A DNA stretch of 64,000 nucleotides from Tenrec ecaudatus (GCF_050624435.1 NC_134541.1:98514805-98578804), one strand, 5' to 3'. Numbered from the stretch's first letter, positions 22,935 to 34,460 are shown. Made by a program: numbers and translations. The notes: generated from the sequence alone by a model not told the origin.

Positions 22935-23400
22935 ACATAAATAACATTCTGGGCGTGAGTGAGCAGAAATGGACTGGTAGTGGGCATTTTGAATCATAAA
23001 ACCGTATGATTTACTCTTCCAGGAGCAACACAATGAAGAGGAATGGCCTGCACTCATCGTCCGAAAGACATCGCAAAATCAGTCTTGAAGTACGCTGCTG
23101 TCTGTGATAGGATTCCTTCCCTCTATATTCAAGGAAACCCAATCCGTACAACTATTATTTACATTTAGGCAGCAACTACAAAAGCTATTGGTGAAGAAAT
23201 TGAAGAATTCTACTAATGACTTCAGCCGGAAATTGATTAAACTTGCAATCATGGTGCATTGGTAATTATCGGCTATGTGAATGCAGAAATTGGAACCAAA
23301 GAGGAAGGAGCAGTTGTTGGAGAAGATACACTTGGTGATAGAAATGAAGCTGGAGATCGCATGATACCATTTTTCAAGACCAAATATTTGAAGTGCCCTT
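22935..23400 (+). mobile_element. RTE LINE endonuclease region, sense
   Basis: Decayed AP-endonuclease-like sequence: 'ggcgtgagtgagcagaaatgg', 'gaagaggaatggcctgc', then codons reading 'VIIGYVNAEIGTKEEGAVV' where intact RTEs carry the conserved G-D/N-W/F-N block. The aspartate of that block appears replaced (Y-V-N). Confidence 0.8.
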
Positions 23401-24200
23401 GGGTGGCCCTCAAACCATCAACTTATTTAATTGCAAACAGATAAATGTGTTAAGTAAGCAAGGCCTTTGCACCCACAGCTTGAGACCATTGTCCTTTTCA
23501 CTCTTGACCACAAGGTGGTGCTCCAGCGCCTGCACTGGAAAGTGGGTCGGCTTGGGGACAGGGTTCCTTGGTGGACTGCAACCGCAGAAAGCTGCTCTCT
23601 CATTCTTACTTGCTTTACATGTAATGAGGTACAATAATTTCATTCCACATACGTAAATAGTAGTGAGTTTTCCAGGGATGGTGCCTGAAGCCAGGACAGA
23701 AGACAGGCCCAGGGCTAAGAAGGCAGGGAGAATTATGGTGGTGGGAAACACAAGTGCTTGCCCGCCTGATTTGCTCAGCTCGCCATTCAATGTATTTATG
23801 CACCTTGGTATTGACATGCTACAGCATGGGTTTCCTCAGGACTGTGGTTCACACAGATCTTGTCCTTTGGACTCAGGCAGGTGGCTGGCTATTCTTACTC
23901 TGCTCACAGGAGACCATCCAGAAGCAGAGGGGTAATTTCCCAACCCATATTGTCTTTGACTGCACCTGTTGCCTCCTGACTGAATAGATCTGGTATCTTG
24001 ATTCAAAGAGGGACAGTTAGCCTAGAAAGTCAAGCCTCATGCCTTCATGACTCCAACAAACGAGAGCCACCTTCTGTCTCTTTCCAAGTCAACACACCCC
24101 AGTACAGGCTCCGAGGACCCTCCAGCAGAGGTAGGAAGACACCCACCTGGAGGCCGGAGTGACAGTTGGGGGACCTACTCCCCGATGTATGGTTTTACCC
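23401..24200. other. Single-copy DNA, no gene seen
   Basis: Open frames on both strands overlap without recognisable domains. A CTCF-like 'ccacaaggtggtgctcc' lies near 23508 (see findings). Confidence 0.35.
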
Positions 24201-24539
24201 AAGTTGTAAGACTCCTTGGGTGGCACAAACAATTCAGCACCCAACTCACTAACAAAAGTGTTCTGGCTATCTGCTTATAAAAGGCTCAAGCGTTGAACTT
24301 CGGTGGAGCCGCTGTACTTTGTATGCAGGAGGTGGTCATGGGTTGAACTTGGCCAGACGGCCACTCCCATGGCATTCAGGATATAGAGAGGCTGGCTTCT
24401 GGGATACCACAAAGGAAACACCACACGTGGGCGGCTTTGACTAACAGAATGTTTCTTCCTCTCCTGGTTTGTTGTTAGTGGCTGTCCAGTTTGTTCCAAT
24501 TTCTGATGACCCACGTGTGCAGCGTGCAGTTGTGTTTCA

Positions 24540-24640
24540 TAGGATTTCAAGGCTGTGGTCTTTGGTTACAGATTGCCAAGCCTTTCTTCCGAGTCACCTC
24601 TAGGTGAGTCCGAACTGTCAACATTTGAGGTAGTACTCTG
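24540..24640 (-). mobile_element. AfroSINE variant fragment
   Basis: 'ggttacagattgccaagcc' and 'tttcttccgagtcacctctag' match the reverse middle of a SINE variant also present at 40160. Confidence 0.5.
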
Positions 24641-24794
24641 AAGTCAAGGTGCTGGCTCCAGGGGACGTCCCTCTGCCTATTCTGGGAAGACACATCCTGC
24701 TTTCAGCTTCTCCAGCCTGGGTTCTCCAGTCCCTTGGTAATCTCCACATGGCATCTACCTTTTCCCTATTGTGTCTGCTTATCTCTGCACCTAA

Positions 24795-24945
24795 GGAGCC
24801 CTGTTGGCACAGTGCACTGCATGTTGGAAAGTTAATTGCAAGGTCTGCAGTTCCAGCCCACCAACCACTCTGTGGGAGAAAGATAGGTTTTTCTGCTTCC
24901 ATAAAGATTGGAATCTGTTCGATGGCAGAGTTTAAGTGTTGTTTT
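24795..24945 (+). mobile_element. AfroSINE
   Basis: 'aaggagccctgttggcacag', 'aggtctgcagttccagccc', 'gggagaaagataggtttttc' give the 5' and middle parts; the 3' part is shortened. Confidence 0.8.
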
Positions 24946-25194
24946 GGTGTCTCTGCACCTAATTTTCTCTTTTTTATTTCAAAAGGTAATCAGTTTCAGA
25001 TATCCTCTAAATTGATATGTCCTCTTTAATAAGAATGATGAAGCACTTCATGTGCTCACACGGAACTTTGATATGGATCAAGAGGCAAACAGAACAAGGG
25101 GGTACTGCATGGTTTAACATTGTGGAACGATTTCTTTTTTGAGTAGTTTTTAATAAAACTACAGTATTTTGATTAAAAAATAACATTAGGAGAG

Positions 25195-26063
25195 TTATGT
25201 GTCAGGGTTGTATCCTCTCATCATACTTATTCACTCTGTACGCTGAGCAAACCATCAGAGAAGCTGGGTTCTGTGAAGAAGAATGCGGCACCAGGATTGG
25301 AGGAAGGCTTATTAACAGCCTGCTATATGCAGATGACACCACCTGCTTGCTGAACTCGGGAAGACTTGAAGCACTGGCTGATGAAGGTCAAGGACTGCAG
25401 GTCCAATGTGGGTCACAACTCAAATCCTCACCAATCGGTCACATCACGATCAATGGAGAAAAGGCTGACGTTGTCAAGGATTTTTTCTTACTTGGATCCA
25501 CAAGCAGTGCTCAAGGAAACAGCACTTGAGAGATCACAAGATATACTGTATTATGTAAAACTCCTACACAGGATCGCTTTAGAGTATTTAAAAGCAAGGA
25601 TGCTGTGTTCCGGACTAGCGTGTGCCTGACCCAAGTAAAGCTATGCTCCATGTGAAAGCTGGACCCTGAATAAGGAAGACTGAAGAAGAATTGATGCATT
25701 TGAATTGTGGTTGAAGAATATAGATGGTATCATGGACAGCTAAGGACAAACCGATCTGTCTTGGACAAAGTATGGCCAGAGTGGTCCTTAGAGTCAAAGA
25801 TAGTGAGACTTTGTCTTACCTGCTTTGGCCACATTGTCAGGAGAGACTAGTCCCTGGGAAGGACATCAGGCTTGGTAAAGTGGAGGGGTAGTGAAAGACC
25901 CTTAGTGAGGTGGATGGACACAGTGGCGGCAACCATGGGTGCAGGCATGGGGAAACTGTGAGGATGGTGCAGGACCAGGCAGTGTTTCATTCAGTTGTGC
26001 ACAGAGTTGCTATGGGTTGGAACTGACTCGATGGCACCTAGCAAGGACAACAACAACAACGCT
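25195..26063 (+). mobile_element. RTE LINE, RT C-terminal part to complete 3' end
   Basis: The first 110 codons remain open and read RTE RT: 'MCQGCILSSYLFTLYAEQTI' then 'NSLLYADDTTCLLNSG'. Catalytic YADD is intact here, but upstream RT and endonuclease are missing. The 3' end shows 'gttggaactgactcgatggc' and the AAC tail 'aacaacaacaac'. Confidence 0.9.
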
Positions 26064-26755
26064 TCCATGGGATTGCATCCACAGGTTTAGGGTTAGGATT
26101 CTGACACATATTTTTGTAGAGACACAGGCAAATTCTAAGAATGGAGGTGCCAGAGGGGCTGGTTTCCCCTTTCGCCACTCTCTTTTTCTCTCTCAGTTTC
26201 TGAGAGATGTAGGTCTGTTTGGCCAGGTTTCAGCTTCACGGAGTTTTCCACACGCCCTCCTCCATTCATTTTTAGGAGCGAGGAGCTTTTAGGTAAGAAC
26301 TTCCTTTAAAAAGTTCAGCAGCAGCCAGAACAAAAATCAAAAGCAGAGAGAGAGAGGGAGAGATTGAGGAAGGGAGCTTTATGATTATTTAATTACTGAA
26401 TAGAAAATTCTCAGCTACGTGTCATTTTCTTCTGTTACAAGCTGTCTGTTACAATGCTATCCATTTTGCTCAACTGTAGAAATTTTTGAAATATAGAATT
26501 GAAAAAAAGTATGCATTTATTTCAACTATGCTAAGTCTCAAAATAGTTTATTTCAACAAAATCATTTTACATCGGTGGACTCTATGTTTTATTATTATTA
26601 TTTTGCTACTTTTCTAGGTTTATTTACTTCTCATCTTAAAGTAAAACTGTGCCAAGCCATTTGCAGGCCCTTGGGTTCCACCACTGCGATCCCCCAAATG
26701 TACTCTCACTCATTCCCTTCCTCCTGTGTTTCCTGTTTCGATCCCTTCTCCTTTC
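26064..26755. other. Single-copy DNA, no gene seen
   Basis: Includes a short (AG)n patch near 26345-26365 and AT-rich sequence; nothing coding recognised. Confidence 0.35.
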
Positions 26756-27272
26756 ATAACTGTGTTTGTCTGGGTAGAATAGAGAAACAAGCCCATGGAC
26801 ACATATATGTGTATCAGAAAGAGATTTGTATACAAGAGCAATTGAACATTGAGAAAACATCCCAGTCCAGTCCAGATCATCCATAAGTCCGATATTAGCC
26901 CATATTTCTGAAACCAATCCTCTTCAGACTCATGAAACTCATGCAATGATGTTGAATGCAGGATGATCACAGCCAGTGGATAGAAAGTCTTTGGATCAGT
27001 GGCGTTGTGAGCATCTCAGCGCTGGCGGGGTCTCCACCTGGCTCCTCCAGCTTCAGAGTTCTTGTCTTCTGTAATGTCTCCCAGGGAGTAGCAGAGAGAA
27101 AAGTGTCTTCTGCCTCCAAGGAGGAAGTCCCAGATTCTCCAGACTTCTCAGGAGAAGGCCACGCCCACCCAGAAGTCTCATTGTCTATCTCCAGATTGAC
27201 AACCTAGACGCCACCCCTACACTCTTAATCCTTAAATTGGCACCAGATTAGGTGACTGCCACAATAATCCTC
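26756..27272 (+). mobile_element. Unclassified ~0.5 kb element, copy B
   Basis: Opens 'tgtgtttgtctgggtag...agagaaacaag', then 'agcatctcagcgctggcggg', and closes 'gattaggtgactgccacaa'. The flanks 'ataac' and 'ataat' could be a degraded short duplication. Confidence 0.65.
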
Positions 27273-27665
27273 TGTAATTTATTCTAGGATAATATTGTCC
27301 TTTTGATCTTAAATGGCTGATTAGTCTAAATCAAGGATGAATTTGGTTCCAGCCCTGAAGGGTATCTAAGCGCATAGGTTCTATCTGACCAATAAGCTTG
27401 ATCTTGTTTGTAATTTTGGGTTTTGATCAATATTTTTCTCCAACCCTACTTTGGACCTTCTAATGTGATCCTTTCCAGAACACTTGGCGGTGGCACCATC
27501 TAGTTCTTCTGGTTTCAGGGACGTGGAGGCTGAAATGTGTGTGGTTCATTATTGACTCAGTGTTTCCAGCTGTCTTTAGCTCTTTACCATTCCTTCTTCT
27601 AAGTGTGGAGAGAGTGATAGTTGGACAATAGATGACTACTCATGAGGTCTTAGGACCCCAGCAAT
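27273..27665 (-). mobile_element. Possible L1 3'UTR segment, antisense
   Basis: 'tggcaccatctagttcttctgg' and 'atgactactcatgagg' look like the reverse of text at 34195-34330 ('agatggtacccagctacc'). Confidence 0.4.
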
Positions 27666-28098
27666 GACTTAAATTCTTATTTGCCCCATTCACCCTCTTA
27701 TTAGTTCTTTATTTTGGTTGCAAGTGACAGAAATGGTATTTGAGTTGACTTGATTAAAAACATAGTAGGCATAGAGGATTTCTAGGTTCATGTAAATGGT
27801 GAGTCCAGGGGATTTGTTGTTTGCTTTCAGGAGCAGCTAGATCCAGAGGCTCAAACAATGCCATCAAGATCCCGCTCCTCTTTCTCTCTGCTTTCTTTCC
27901 CCGCAATGACTTTGTTCTCAGGTAGCTTGTCTCCATGGGAAGACTCACAAGCGCTTCAGCTTCTATCATATTATTTCACTAACCCCAGAACAATGTAAGT
28001 TCTAGCCCTTGTATAGACTAACTTTGGACAAATGACATTTTATGAACCAACCTTTGTATCCAAGAAGAAGTTGTTTATGTTGACCAAATCTTCATTAT
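27666..28098. other. Single-copy DNA, no gene seen
   Basis: No repeat or coding signal recognised. Confidence 0.3.
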
Positions 28099-28099
28099 A

Positions 28100-28285
28100 G
28101 GACCATTGTGGTGGCATCGTGGTTATGTGTCCCAGTGACAACCACATGCTGAGCAGTTCAAAACCACCAGCTTCTCCATGGGAGAAAGATGAGACTACTG
28201 TGCCCATAAAGAGTTATAGTCTCTGAAACCCGCGGGAGTTGGAATCGACTGGATGGTGGTGACGGCTTTGTTTCCGTGTTGGCTG
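28100..28285 (+). mobile_element. AfroSINE
   Basis: 'attgtggtggcatcgtggtt', 'gagcagttcaaaaccaccag', 'gagttggaatcgactggatgg' cover the whole element. Confidence 0.8.
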
Positions 28286-28380
28286 TAGGTAGTAAAGTGA
28301 GGAAGAGCCAGAGGAAATGTGCAAGTAAGGATGGTTGTGGATTATTGAATGTCAGGATCACTGCATCATGCTTATTTTTT

Positions 28381-28621
28381 TAAAGGTGTATTTTTTCATA
28401 ATCTGCACATGATACAATTCAATAGTTCAATCATATCCAGAAGAGTTGTACAATCATTACCACAATCAATTTAGAACATTTTCTTCTTTCTGGTACTCAT
28501 ACTTATTAGCTCCCATCTCCCACCCAACCTCCCCTGCCATATCCCTAATAAACCATTAATCCAATTACTGTCTCTGTAGATTTACCTATCCTGAATATTA
28601 TATACAGAAAAAAATACTGTG
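28381..28621 (-). mobile_element. L1 3' end, antisense
   Basis: 'caatagttcaatcatatccag', 'gttgtacaatcattaccac', 'caattactgtctctgtag'. It continues at 29223 after an inserted element. Confidence 0.65.
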
Positions 28622-29222
28622 AGAGTAGGTTTATTATGCCAACCTGGCCAATGGGAATATGTGGAATTAATAAGGTTGCTGTTTGTTTGGGAGGGCAAAG
28701 ATAAATGGTTTGGCAAGTCCCTTCCCTCTCCTGCTCTCTGGTGATAGGACCAGCATGTGGCTACTCTAGCTAGTTCTCTGCCTTAACTTATGAGCGATAC
28801 TACCTGTGGGACAGCCAACCCATGGATCATGTCACTAGAGCTTGAGGTTTCTTCGAGACCTGCTGCTGGTGCATATGTCACTTGAGCTTGCGGCTGTTGG
28901 ATCCTGTCATCTTGCATTGCTTGAGTTCGATATCCTATCCAGGCCTGCTTTGCTAAGCTCCTGAGCTGCTGACTGGTGGTGACCCACCCTGCGTTTGCTG
29001 CTTGTGCCAGACTGCCTGCATTACTCTAGGGAAGACTCAGCTGTCTGCTTCCTTGACCTTGGACCCAGCTGCCCTCATGAATTGAAGGACTTCCAGTATA
29101 TTAACCGTCACATGGAAGTGAGTTGAACTGAGCCCTCTGTACTGCTGTGTGGACTAACTAGCTGGTCTATTCCTTTATCATGTATATATCTATCCTTAAC
29201 AACAATACACACAATAAAACAT
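28622..29222 (-). mobile_element. Unclassified ~0.5-0.6 kb element, copy F
   Basis: 'gagagtaggtttattatgcc' and 'aacctggccaatgggaatatg' correspond to the reversed right end of copies C and E; 'gtgtggactaactagctgg' is the other end. It splits an antisense L1 3'UTR. Confidence 0.55.
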
Positions 29223-29640
29223 AAAAGCCTCAATAGAAAAGAAAGTAGAAAATGTTAAAAATGAGACCAATTTTAAATGAGTCAAAAAAGAGATAAAATG
29301 ATAAGGTGTTAAATTTTAACCTAATTTCAGCTGCTATAATCCCCTTTTCATTCAATACACTCTGCTTTAAGGGAACACTGTTCACATCCTGGTTTATGGT
29401 CAGAGGATTCATCTGAGACTCAAGCCATGTATATTTCCTCTTCACTTTTTAAAAAAACTGAAACAACTTTTAAATGGGTTAAAAGGGAGATCAAATAAAG
29501 TATTATATTTTAATCTAACTATATCTACCATAATCGACTTTACAATGTTTTCTGTCTGATAACAAGGCTATTTTTTTCTCTAGATTATGGTGAGAGGGAA
29601 TTCACTGGAGACTTAATCTGTGTGTGGACCCTGTAAACTT
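29223..29640 (-). mobile_element. L1 3'UTR continued, with internal duplication
   Basis: Two related blocks follow each other: 'ttttaaatgagtcaaaaaag' (29271) and 'ttttaaatgggttaaaaggg' (29469), each followed by 'ctataatcc'/'ccataatcg' and a '...gagactca'/'...gagacttaa' end. Confidence 0.55.
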
Positions 29641-30124
29641 CATGAGCTTGAACTTTAGATAAGCTGAATTGATACTGTAGTACATTTTGGGGTGGGAAAC
29701 ACCCTCTCTTTTTATTTTGCTCCTCTTTATGTTTTGTTCTATGATGAAGGCAAGAGAAGATATCATTTTACTATTTAAACCCAAACGGAAAAGCTCAACT
29801 CCCCAAGGTCTCTTTCGTTCAGATTGAAGGACAAACTGACAACGAATGACAGCTTGATTTCACCCTTGCTCTTGCCTCCTGGAGGGTGACTTCTTGGGTT
29901 CAGCCCAAAAGTAAATTTGCCCTTCACTGTAGATGTAGCAAAGCAACTTCTCAAATGAGTTCCCAGGAACTTGCTGACAGAGGGAGTGAATGATGTGGCG
30001 AAGGCCAGAATTTGCTGAGAGATGAAGTGGACTAAAACACTGGCAGTCAGGGAAAAAGAAAAAAAAGAAACTTTCTTGAAGAAAAGTAGCATCTTTAAGC
30101 AAGTGGGGGGTGTGCTTTCAGACC
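29641..30124. other. Single-copy DNA, no gene seen
   Basis: Minus-strand open frames near 29775-30102 have no recognised domain. Confidence 0.3.
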
Positions 30125-30190
30125 ATACATTTTTATTTGGAAATTTTTTGAAAATGAAGACGGAATAGAGAATAGAAGAGTATTTTTAAA

Positions 30191-30286
30191 ATCCAGTACA
30201 GTGTAATGCAATGTAGTACACTATCCAGTACAGTGTAATGCAATGTAGTACACTATCCAGTACAGTGTAATGCAATGTAGTACACT
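30191..30286 (+). repeat. Three perfect copies of a 32-bp unit
   Basis: Units start at 30191, 30223 and 30255 ('atccagtacagtgtaatgc...'). The unit itself contains the imperfect pair 'cagtaca' and 'gtagtaca'. Confidence 0.9.
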
Positions 30287-30599
30287 ATAAAGCAATATAA
30301 TTTAATGTAGCATAATAAACAATACAATATAATAACTACCCATGCACCCACTACACAGAATTAATAAATACTAACCTTTTCGTGTTTCAGACAGTTTTAA
30401 AGTCAAACATCACTGAGAAAGTTATTCCCCTCTAGTAGGTCTGGTGCATATACCATCCTGTGTCCTCCTGACTGACCGCGCTGTCTTTATGTAACACTGC
30501 TGGACAGTCCCCGTGCATGCTGACCGCATACAACCCCCAGGCTCTGAGCGTCTCTGCGCAAAGAGTTCTTTGTGCACAATAGCACACCTAGCCTGTTCA

Positions 30600-30790
30600 C
30601 AGGACAGTTCCTGGGGGATACAGTCAGGGAGGGGGAGTAAAGGGGAGCTGATATTTCGGAGTTCAAGAAGGAAGAGAATGTTTTGAAACTGATTGCAGTA
30701 GCTACTGTACAATACTGCGTGATATCATTGAACTATGGAATGCTTTGATATCTGTATTAGCTCCTAATAAAATGTTGTTTTATTTTCAGG
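30600..30790 (+). mobile_element. L1 3' tail
   Basis: 'gggagggggagtaaagggg', 'gagctgatatttcgg', 'cctaataaaatg' match the last ~200 bp of the L1 3'UTR. Confidence 0.65.
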
Positions 30791-31150
30791 GAAAAAAAAC
30801 CCCAAGACCAAGTTTCGATCAGTGAGACATGGCAGTTGGAAAATAAACATTGCAGATTTTTGTCTCGTGGAGAAGCAATTCTGAAGTCTGCTCCATGTGG
30901 CTCCTTAGAGGCTCCTCGGTGGGGACTGGCCTCCGGTTACTCACTCATCACACCCGTCCAGTACTGGTCCCGAGGGAGAGACGTGCCTGCTCACTGCTGT
31001 TACTAAGAGACTTGGGCCAAAGGAGGCACCTTGAAGTGACCAGCACCCATCACCATGACCGTGGGAAGCCAGTTCAAGCTCACAATTTTCCTTCTGTGGG
31101 GCAAGTTTTATATTTGTAAAGAGAATATATCAGATTTAGAGAAAGTGTAT
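30791..31150. other. Single-copy DNA, no gene seen
   Basis: GC-richer than surroundings; a plus-strand open frame at 30850-31119 has no recognised similarity. Confidence 0.3.
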
Positions 31151-31154
31151 AGTA

Positions 31155-31264
31155 TTTTGTCATTAGATTATTTTTTATGATAGCAGGGCACCTTCTGGTT
31201 TCTTCACCACACTTTGCTATAGCAACCATATCTTCAGTGATCTCTCCATGAGGAAAGGGCCATC
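31155..31264 (-). mobile_element. L1 3'UTR fragment, antisense
   Basis: Reverse complement of 33085-33200: 'ggcaccttctggtttcttc' against 'gaagaaaccagaaggtgcc'. Confidence 0.8.
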
Positions 31265-31571
31265 TCACAAGAATTCATTGGGTTGTCTAGTGCTGTTATA
31301 ATAGAAATGCCATAAGCAGGTGACATTCACCAACAGATATTTATTTTCTCACAGTTTCTGATGCTAGATGTCAGAATGCAGGCCACCGGCTCTCGAGAAG
31401 GGATTTCTCTTTCTGTTGGCTGTGGAGGAAGGTCCTTGTTCCTTGGCGCCGTCCTGATCTTCCTGTGACATGGAATCAGTCTTTCCCTATCCCTCCTGGT
31501 GCTTCTCTGTGCCGGATGCGCTGTTACACGTGCACATGACTCGTTGAGGGAAGACACTCACCCCAAAGACG

Positions 31572-31617
31572 AAAACCAAAGCCCCTGCTGTCCGGTCGGC
31601 TCTGACTCGGACATCTC

Positions 31618-31684
<67 letters not shown>

Positions 31685-31800
31685 GTCATAAACTGCTCCC
31701 TAGGATTTGGAAATTTTTGTGGAAGCAGAAATTCTCCTCCCCCCTCCCCCTGGGAGCAGCTGGTGGGTTTAGCCTGCTAACTCTGTGGTTTTCAGTCCCC
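31572..31800 (-). mobile_element. AfroSINE containing an expanded microsatellite
   Basis: Reverse AfroSINE: 'gaaaaccaaagcccctgctg', then (ATCT)n, then 'ggaagcagaaattctcc' and 'gagcagctggtgggtttag'. The repeat replaces the region that normally reads 'gaccctatagg'. Confidence 0.7.
31617..31684 (+). repeat. (ATCT)n microsatellite
   Basis: About 17 uninterrupted tetranucleotide units inside the SINE body. Confidence 0.97.
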
Positions 31801-32104
31801 ACACGGAACCCACCACACCCCAAGGTCTCTTTAGGTACTGTACCAATACTGTCTAATGCCCCACACCAAATATGTTTCCAAATATGACCACAGGTACAAG
31901 GGGTAGGATTTATAACACATACTTTTTGGGGACACATATCTGTCCATAAGAGAAGGTAAAATTAAATAGACTGTTATCATTTTTGGTCAAAATGAGGTGG
32001 CAAAATAAAGAAATGGGATTTGTCTTGTGGTTCCATAATCTGGCCTGAAATAAATAGCTATGGACATTCTACAACATTGCCACCCCCTTTTCTGAATTGT
32101 CCCC

Positions 32105-32362
32105 CTCTCATTAAGAACTTGGTCTAAGCTACTTTGGGCATGTTGTCAGGAGAGACCAGTCCCTGGAGAAGGCCGTCCTGCTTGTTGGTAGAGTGGAGGG
32201 GCGGCGACAAAGAGGAAGGCCTCAATGGGTTGCATCGACACCGTGGCCGCAACAATGGGATCGGGCACAGTAACAGATGTGAGGACAGTGCAGGACCGGG
32301 CAGTGCTTTGCTCTGTTGTGCACAGGGTCACTATGGGCTGGAACTGAACAACAAAGAATAAG
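32105..32362 (+). mobile_element. RTE LINE 3' end
   Basis: 'gtcaggagagaccagtccct', 'gagtggaggggcggcgac', 'gtgcacagggtcactatggg' and the tail 'aacaacaaag'. Confidence 0.8.
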
Positions 32363-32363
32363 C

Positions 32364-32452
32364 CAGGGGAAATCCTGTGGACCACAGTTCTGCTCTGCCC
32401 CCCACAGGGTCAACGTGAGTCAGCATCGACTCAACAGCAGCTGGGTAACAGC
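32364..32452 (+). mobile_element. AfroSINE 3' fragment
   Basis: 'gaaatcctgtggaccacag' and 'gagtcagcatcgactcaac' mark the SINE 3' half. Confidence 0.55.
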
Positions 32453-32659
32453 ATCTGTGCCAAGCGTTTTAGGACTCCCTGTTTTACAGATTGACTCGGG
32501 GAAAGTAAGTTTTCCTCCGAATAGTTAAGTGGTAGGGAAACAAGTGGTGTTTGTCCACAGTTTTATCTGACTCTTAAATAATTCACTCTCGGAGAATGAA
32601 TAGCCTGACTTGTTCCATAATAGAAGAAAGCAGAAACACGAGCTCTCGTGTTCTCATCC

Positions 32660-32830
32660 TTGTTATTGTTGTTAGCTGTCATTGAGTTGGTTCCTACCCA
32701 TAGCCACCCTGTGCGCAACGGAATGAAACACTGCACCATCCTACCATTGTTCCTATGCTCCAGCCTATTGTCGCAGCTGCTGTGTCAACCCTTCGCCACG
32801 AAGGCCTTCCTAGGTCTCAGCAGAGCTCCC
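32660..32830 (-). mobile_element. RTE LINE 3' end, antisense
   Basis: 'ttattgttgttagctgtcatt' begins at the tail, followed by 'aatgaaacactgcaccatcc' and 'cgaaggccttcct'. Confidence 0.75.
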
Positions 32831-33009
32831 TGATTAAAACCAACGTGGAGGTGGAGGTACCAGATTAAGACATGGATTGACTGCCCAGAGTGTTTTAAAT
32901 TCTGTACCATTAACTGAATTCATGGTATTATCAGAGGAATTACCCTGTACATCAGGGGAAGGATTTGTAGTGGTCTCTATCATAAAATGAAATCTCTAAA
33001 GTGAACTGG

Positions 33010-33590
33010 AGACATGAATAAACCATACATATGTGAATGGATTTTGGGATCACACTTAATTCTAGCCCCAGTCTAAGAACAATGAATTCTTGTGAGATGG
33101 CCCTTTCCTCATGGAGATCACTGAAGATATGGTTGCTATAGCAAAGTGTGGTGAAGAAACCAGAAGGTGCCCTGCTATCATAAAAAATAGTATCTAATGA
33201 CAAAATACTAATTTATAAATTATCAAGGGTTTATGAGGGAGGGGGAAGGGGGAGGGAGGGGAAAATGAGGAGCTGATGCCAGAGGCTTAAGTGGAGAGCA
33301 AATGTTTTGAGAATAATGAGGGCAATGAATGTACAAATGTGCTTTACACAATTGATGTATGTATGGTTTGTGATAAGAGTTGTAGGTGCCTCTAAAAATG
33401 ATTTTAAAAATAGGATCTTGGGTCTTAAAGGCTTGCCTTAAAATAAGCAGCCATCTAAGGAGGTATCAACCAAGCCCACCTGGAAGAAGCACACCAGCAT
33501 GTGTGATCCAAGAACTGTAAATAACACAATCCAAGTCCTAAATAGGAATGGTATCAGAGACTAAATTGTGAACAACTGTTTGCAGAAGGC
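33010..33590 (+). mobile_element. L1 3'UTR, sense, interrupted by a second L1 3' tail
   Basis: 'gagatggccctttcctcatg', 'tgaagaaaccagaaggtgcc' up to 33203, then 'gggtcttaaaggcttgcc' and 'agaagcacaccagcatgtg' from about 33416. The interruption is the separate tail at 33205-33412. Confidence 0.7.
33205..33412 (+). mobile_element. L1 3' tail (~0.2 kb) nested in L1 3'UTR
   Basis: Starts 'actaatttataaattatcaag' and ends 'gttgtaggtgcctctaaaaatg', equivalent to 22705-22915. Confidence 0.75.
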
Positions 33591-34150
33591 TGTGGATCAC
33601 AGTTAAATTCATCTGTGGGATCCCGATGGATGAGGCCTCTGGTGTATCCCCTCTGACCATACTCACATTCCAAGGACGTGAATAGCCTTGCTCTCAGAGA
33701 GCAATGTAAAGTCAATTATAGCAGTTGTAGCTAGGTTAAAATGTAGCACCTTATCATTTGATTTCCCCCTTTATCAACTTTATTTTAAAATTGAGTTTTT
33801 TAATATTTTATACTTTCTTTTTGAATGCGATTTTCTATTTTTTTTGGTTATTGTTGTTGAGATTTTTGCTTTGTTGCTGTTGCCTGTTGTTTGCTTCCTG
33901 TTTGGATTTCATATGATTTGTTGTATCTGGAGCCCAGGATAGGATCTATAGGTAGAGCGATTGGGTTGATTATTGCCTAGGGGCATGGCAGGGAAGAACT
34001 GGGAACTAATGACAATGTGTACAGGCGAAAATGTTCTTGAATTGATTGTGGTGAGGGTTGCACAAATCTTAATAAATAGAATGATTAATTTTTCTGTTAT
34101 GTGAAGTATATCCCAATAAAATATATTAATAAAAATAAATTCTAAGGACA
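33591..34150 (+). mobile_element. Possible further L1 3'-type sequence
   Basis: 'gttattgttgttgagatttt' and 'cttaataaatagaatg' suggest an L1 3'UTR end, but I cannot align it confidently. Confidence 0.3.
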
Positions 34151-34189
34151 TGGAAAAAATTAGTCCAGTGGACTAATAGATCACACAAA

Positions 34190-34460
34190 CATGATTCTCC
34201 ACAACCTGAGATCAGAAAAATTAGATGGTACCCAGCTACCATTACTGACTGCTCTGTAAAGGATCACATGGGTAGACCTTGAATAGACTGGGGAAAAATG
34301 CGGAATAAAACTCAAAACATTAAAAGACACCAGGGTTACTTGTTGGATAGAGACTGGTGGGATCCCCAAGACTATGTCCTTCAGTCACCCTTCATGTTTG
34401 GAGCTGAAATCATACCCATGTTAGAATAATCAACCAGGTAAGACCAAAAGGAGAGTATTT
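34190..34460 (+). mobile_element. L1 3'UTR segment, sense
   Basis: 'ctgagatcagaaaaattagatg', 'ggatcacatgggtagacc' and 'gactggtgggatcccc' resemble the sense form of the antisense segment at 27273-27665. Confidence 0.4.

Larger units (their letters stand above)
31265..31945 (-). mobile_element. MLT1-type LTR relic (MaLR), split by a SINE
   Basis: 'cagatatttattttctcacag' on the left and 'atttccaaatatgaccacagg', 'ttttggggacacatatctg' on the right are the reversed two halves of an ancient MaLR-class LTR. The middle is occupied by an AfroSINE and a tetranucleotide repeat. Non-coding and old. Confidence 0.55.

Noticed and set aside
25197-25529. Active reverse transcriptase gene
   Set aside because: Only the last part of an RTE RT remains; YADD is present but the fingers/palm start and endonuclease are absent.
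31265-31945. A potentially functional retroviral promoter
   Set aside because: The MLT1-like LTR is old, diverged and split by a SINE and a microsatellite, with no internal coding region.
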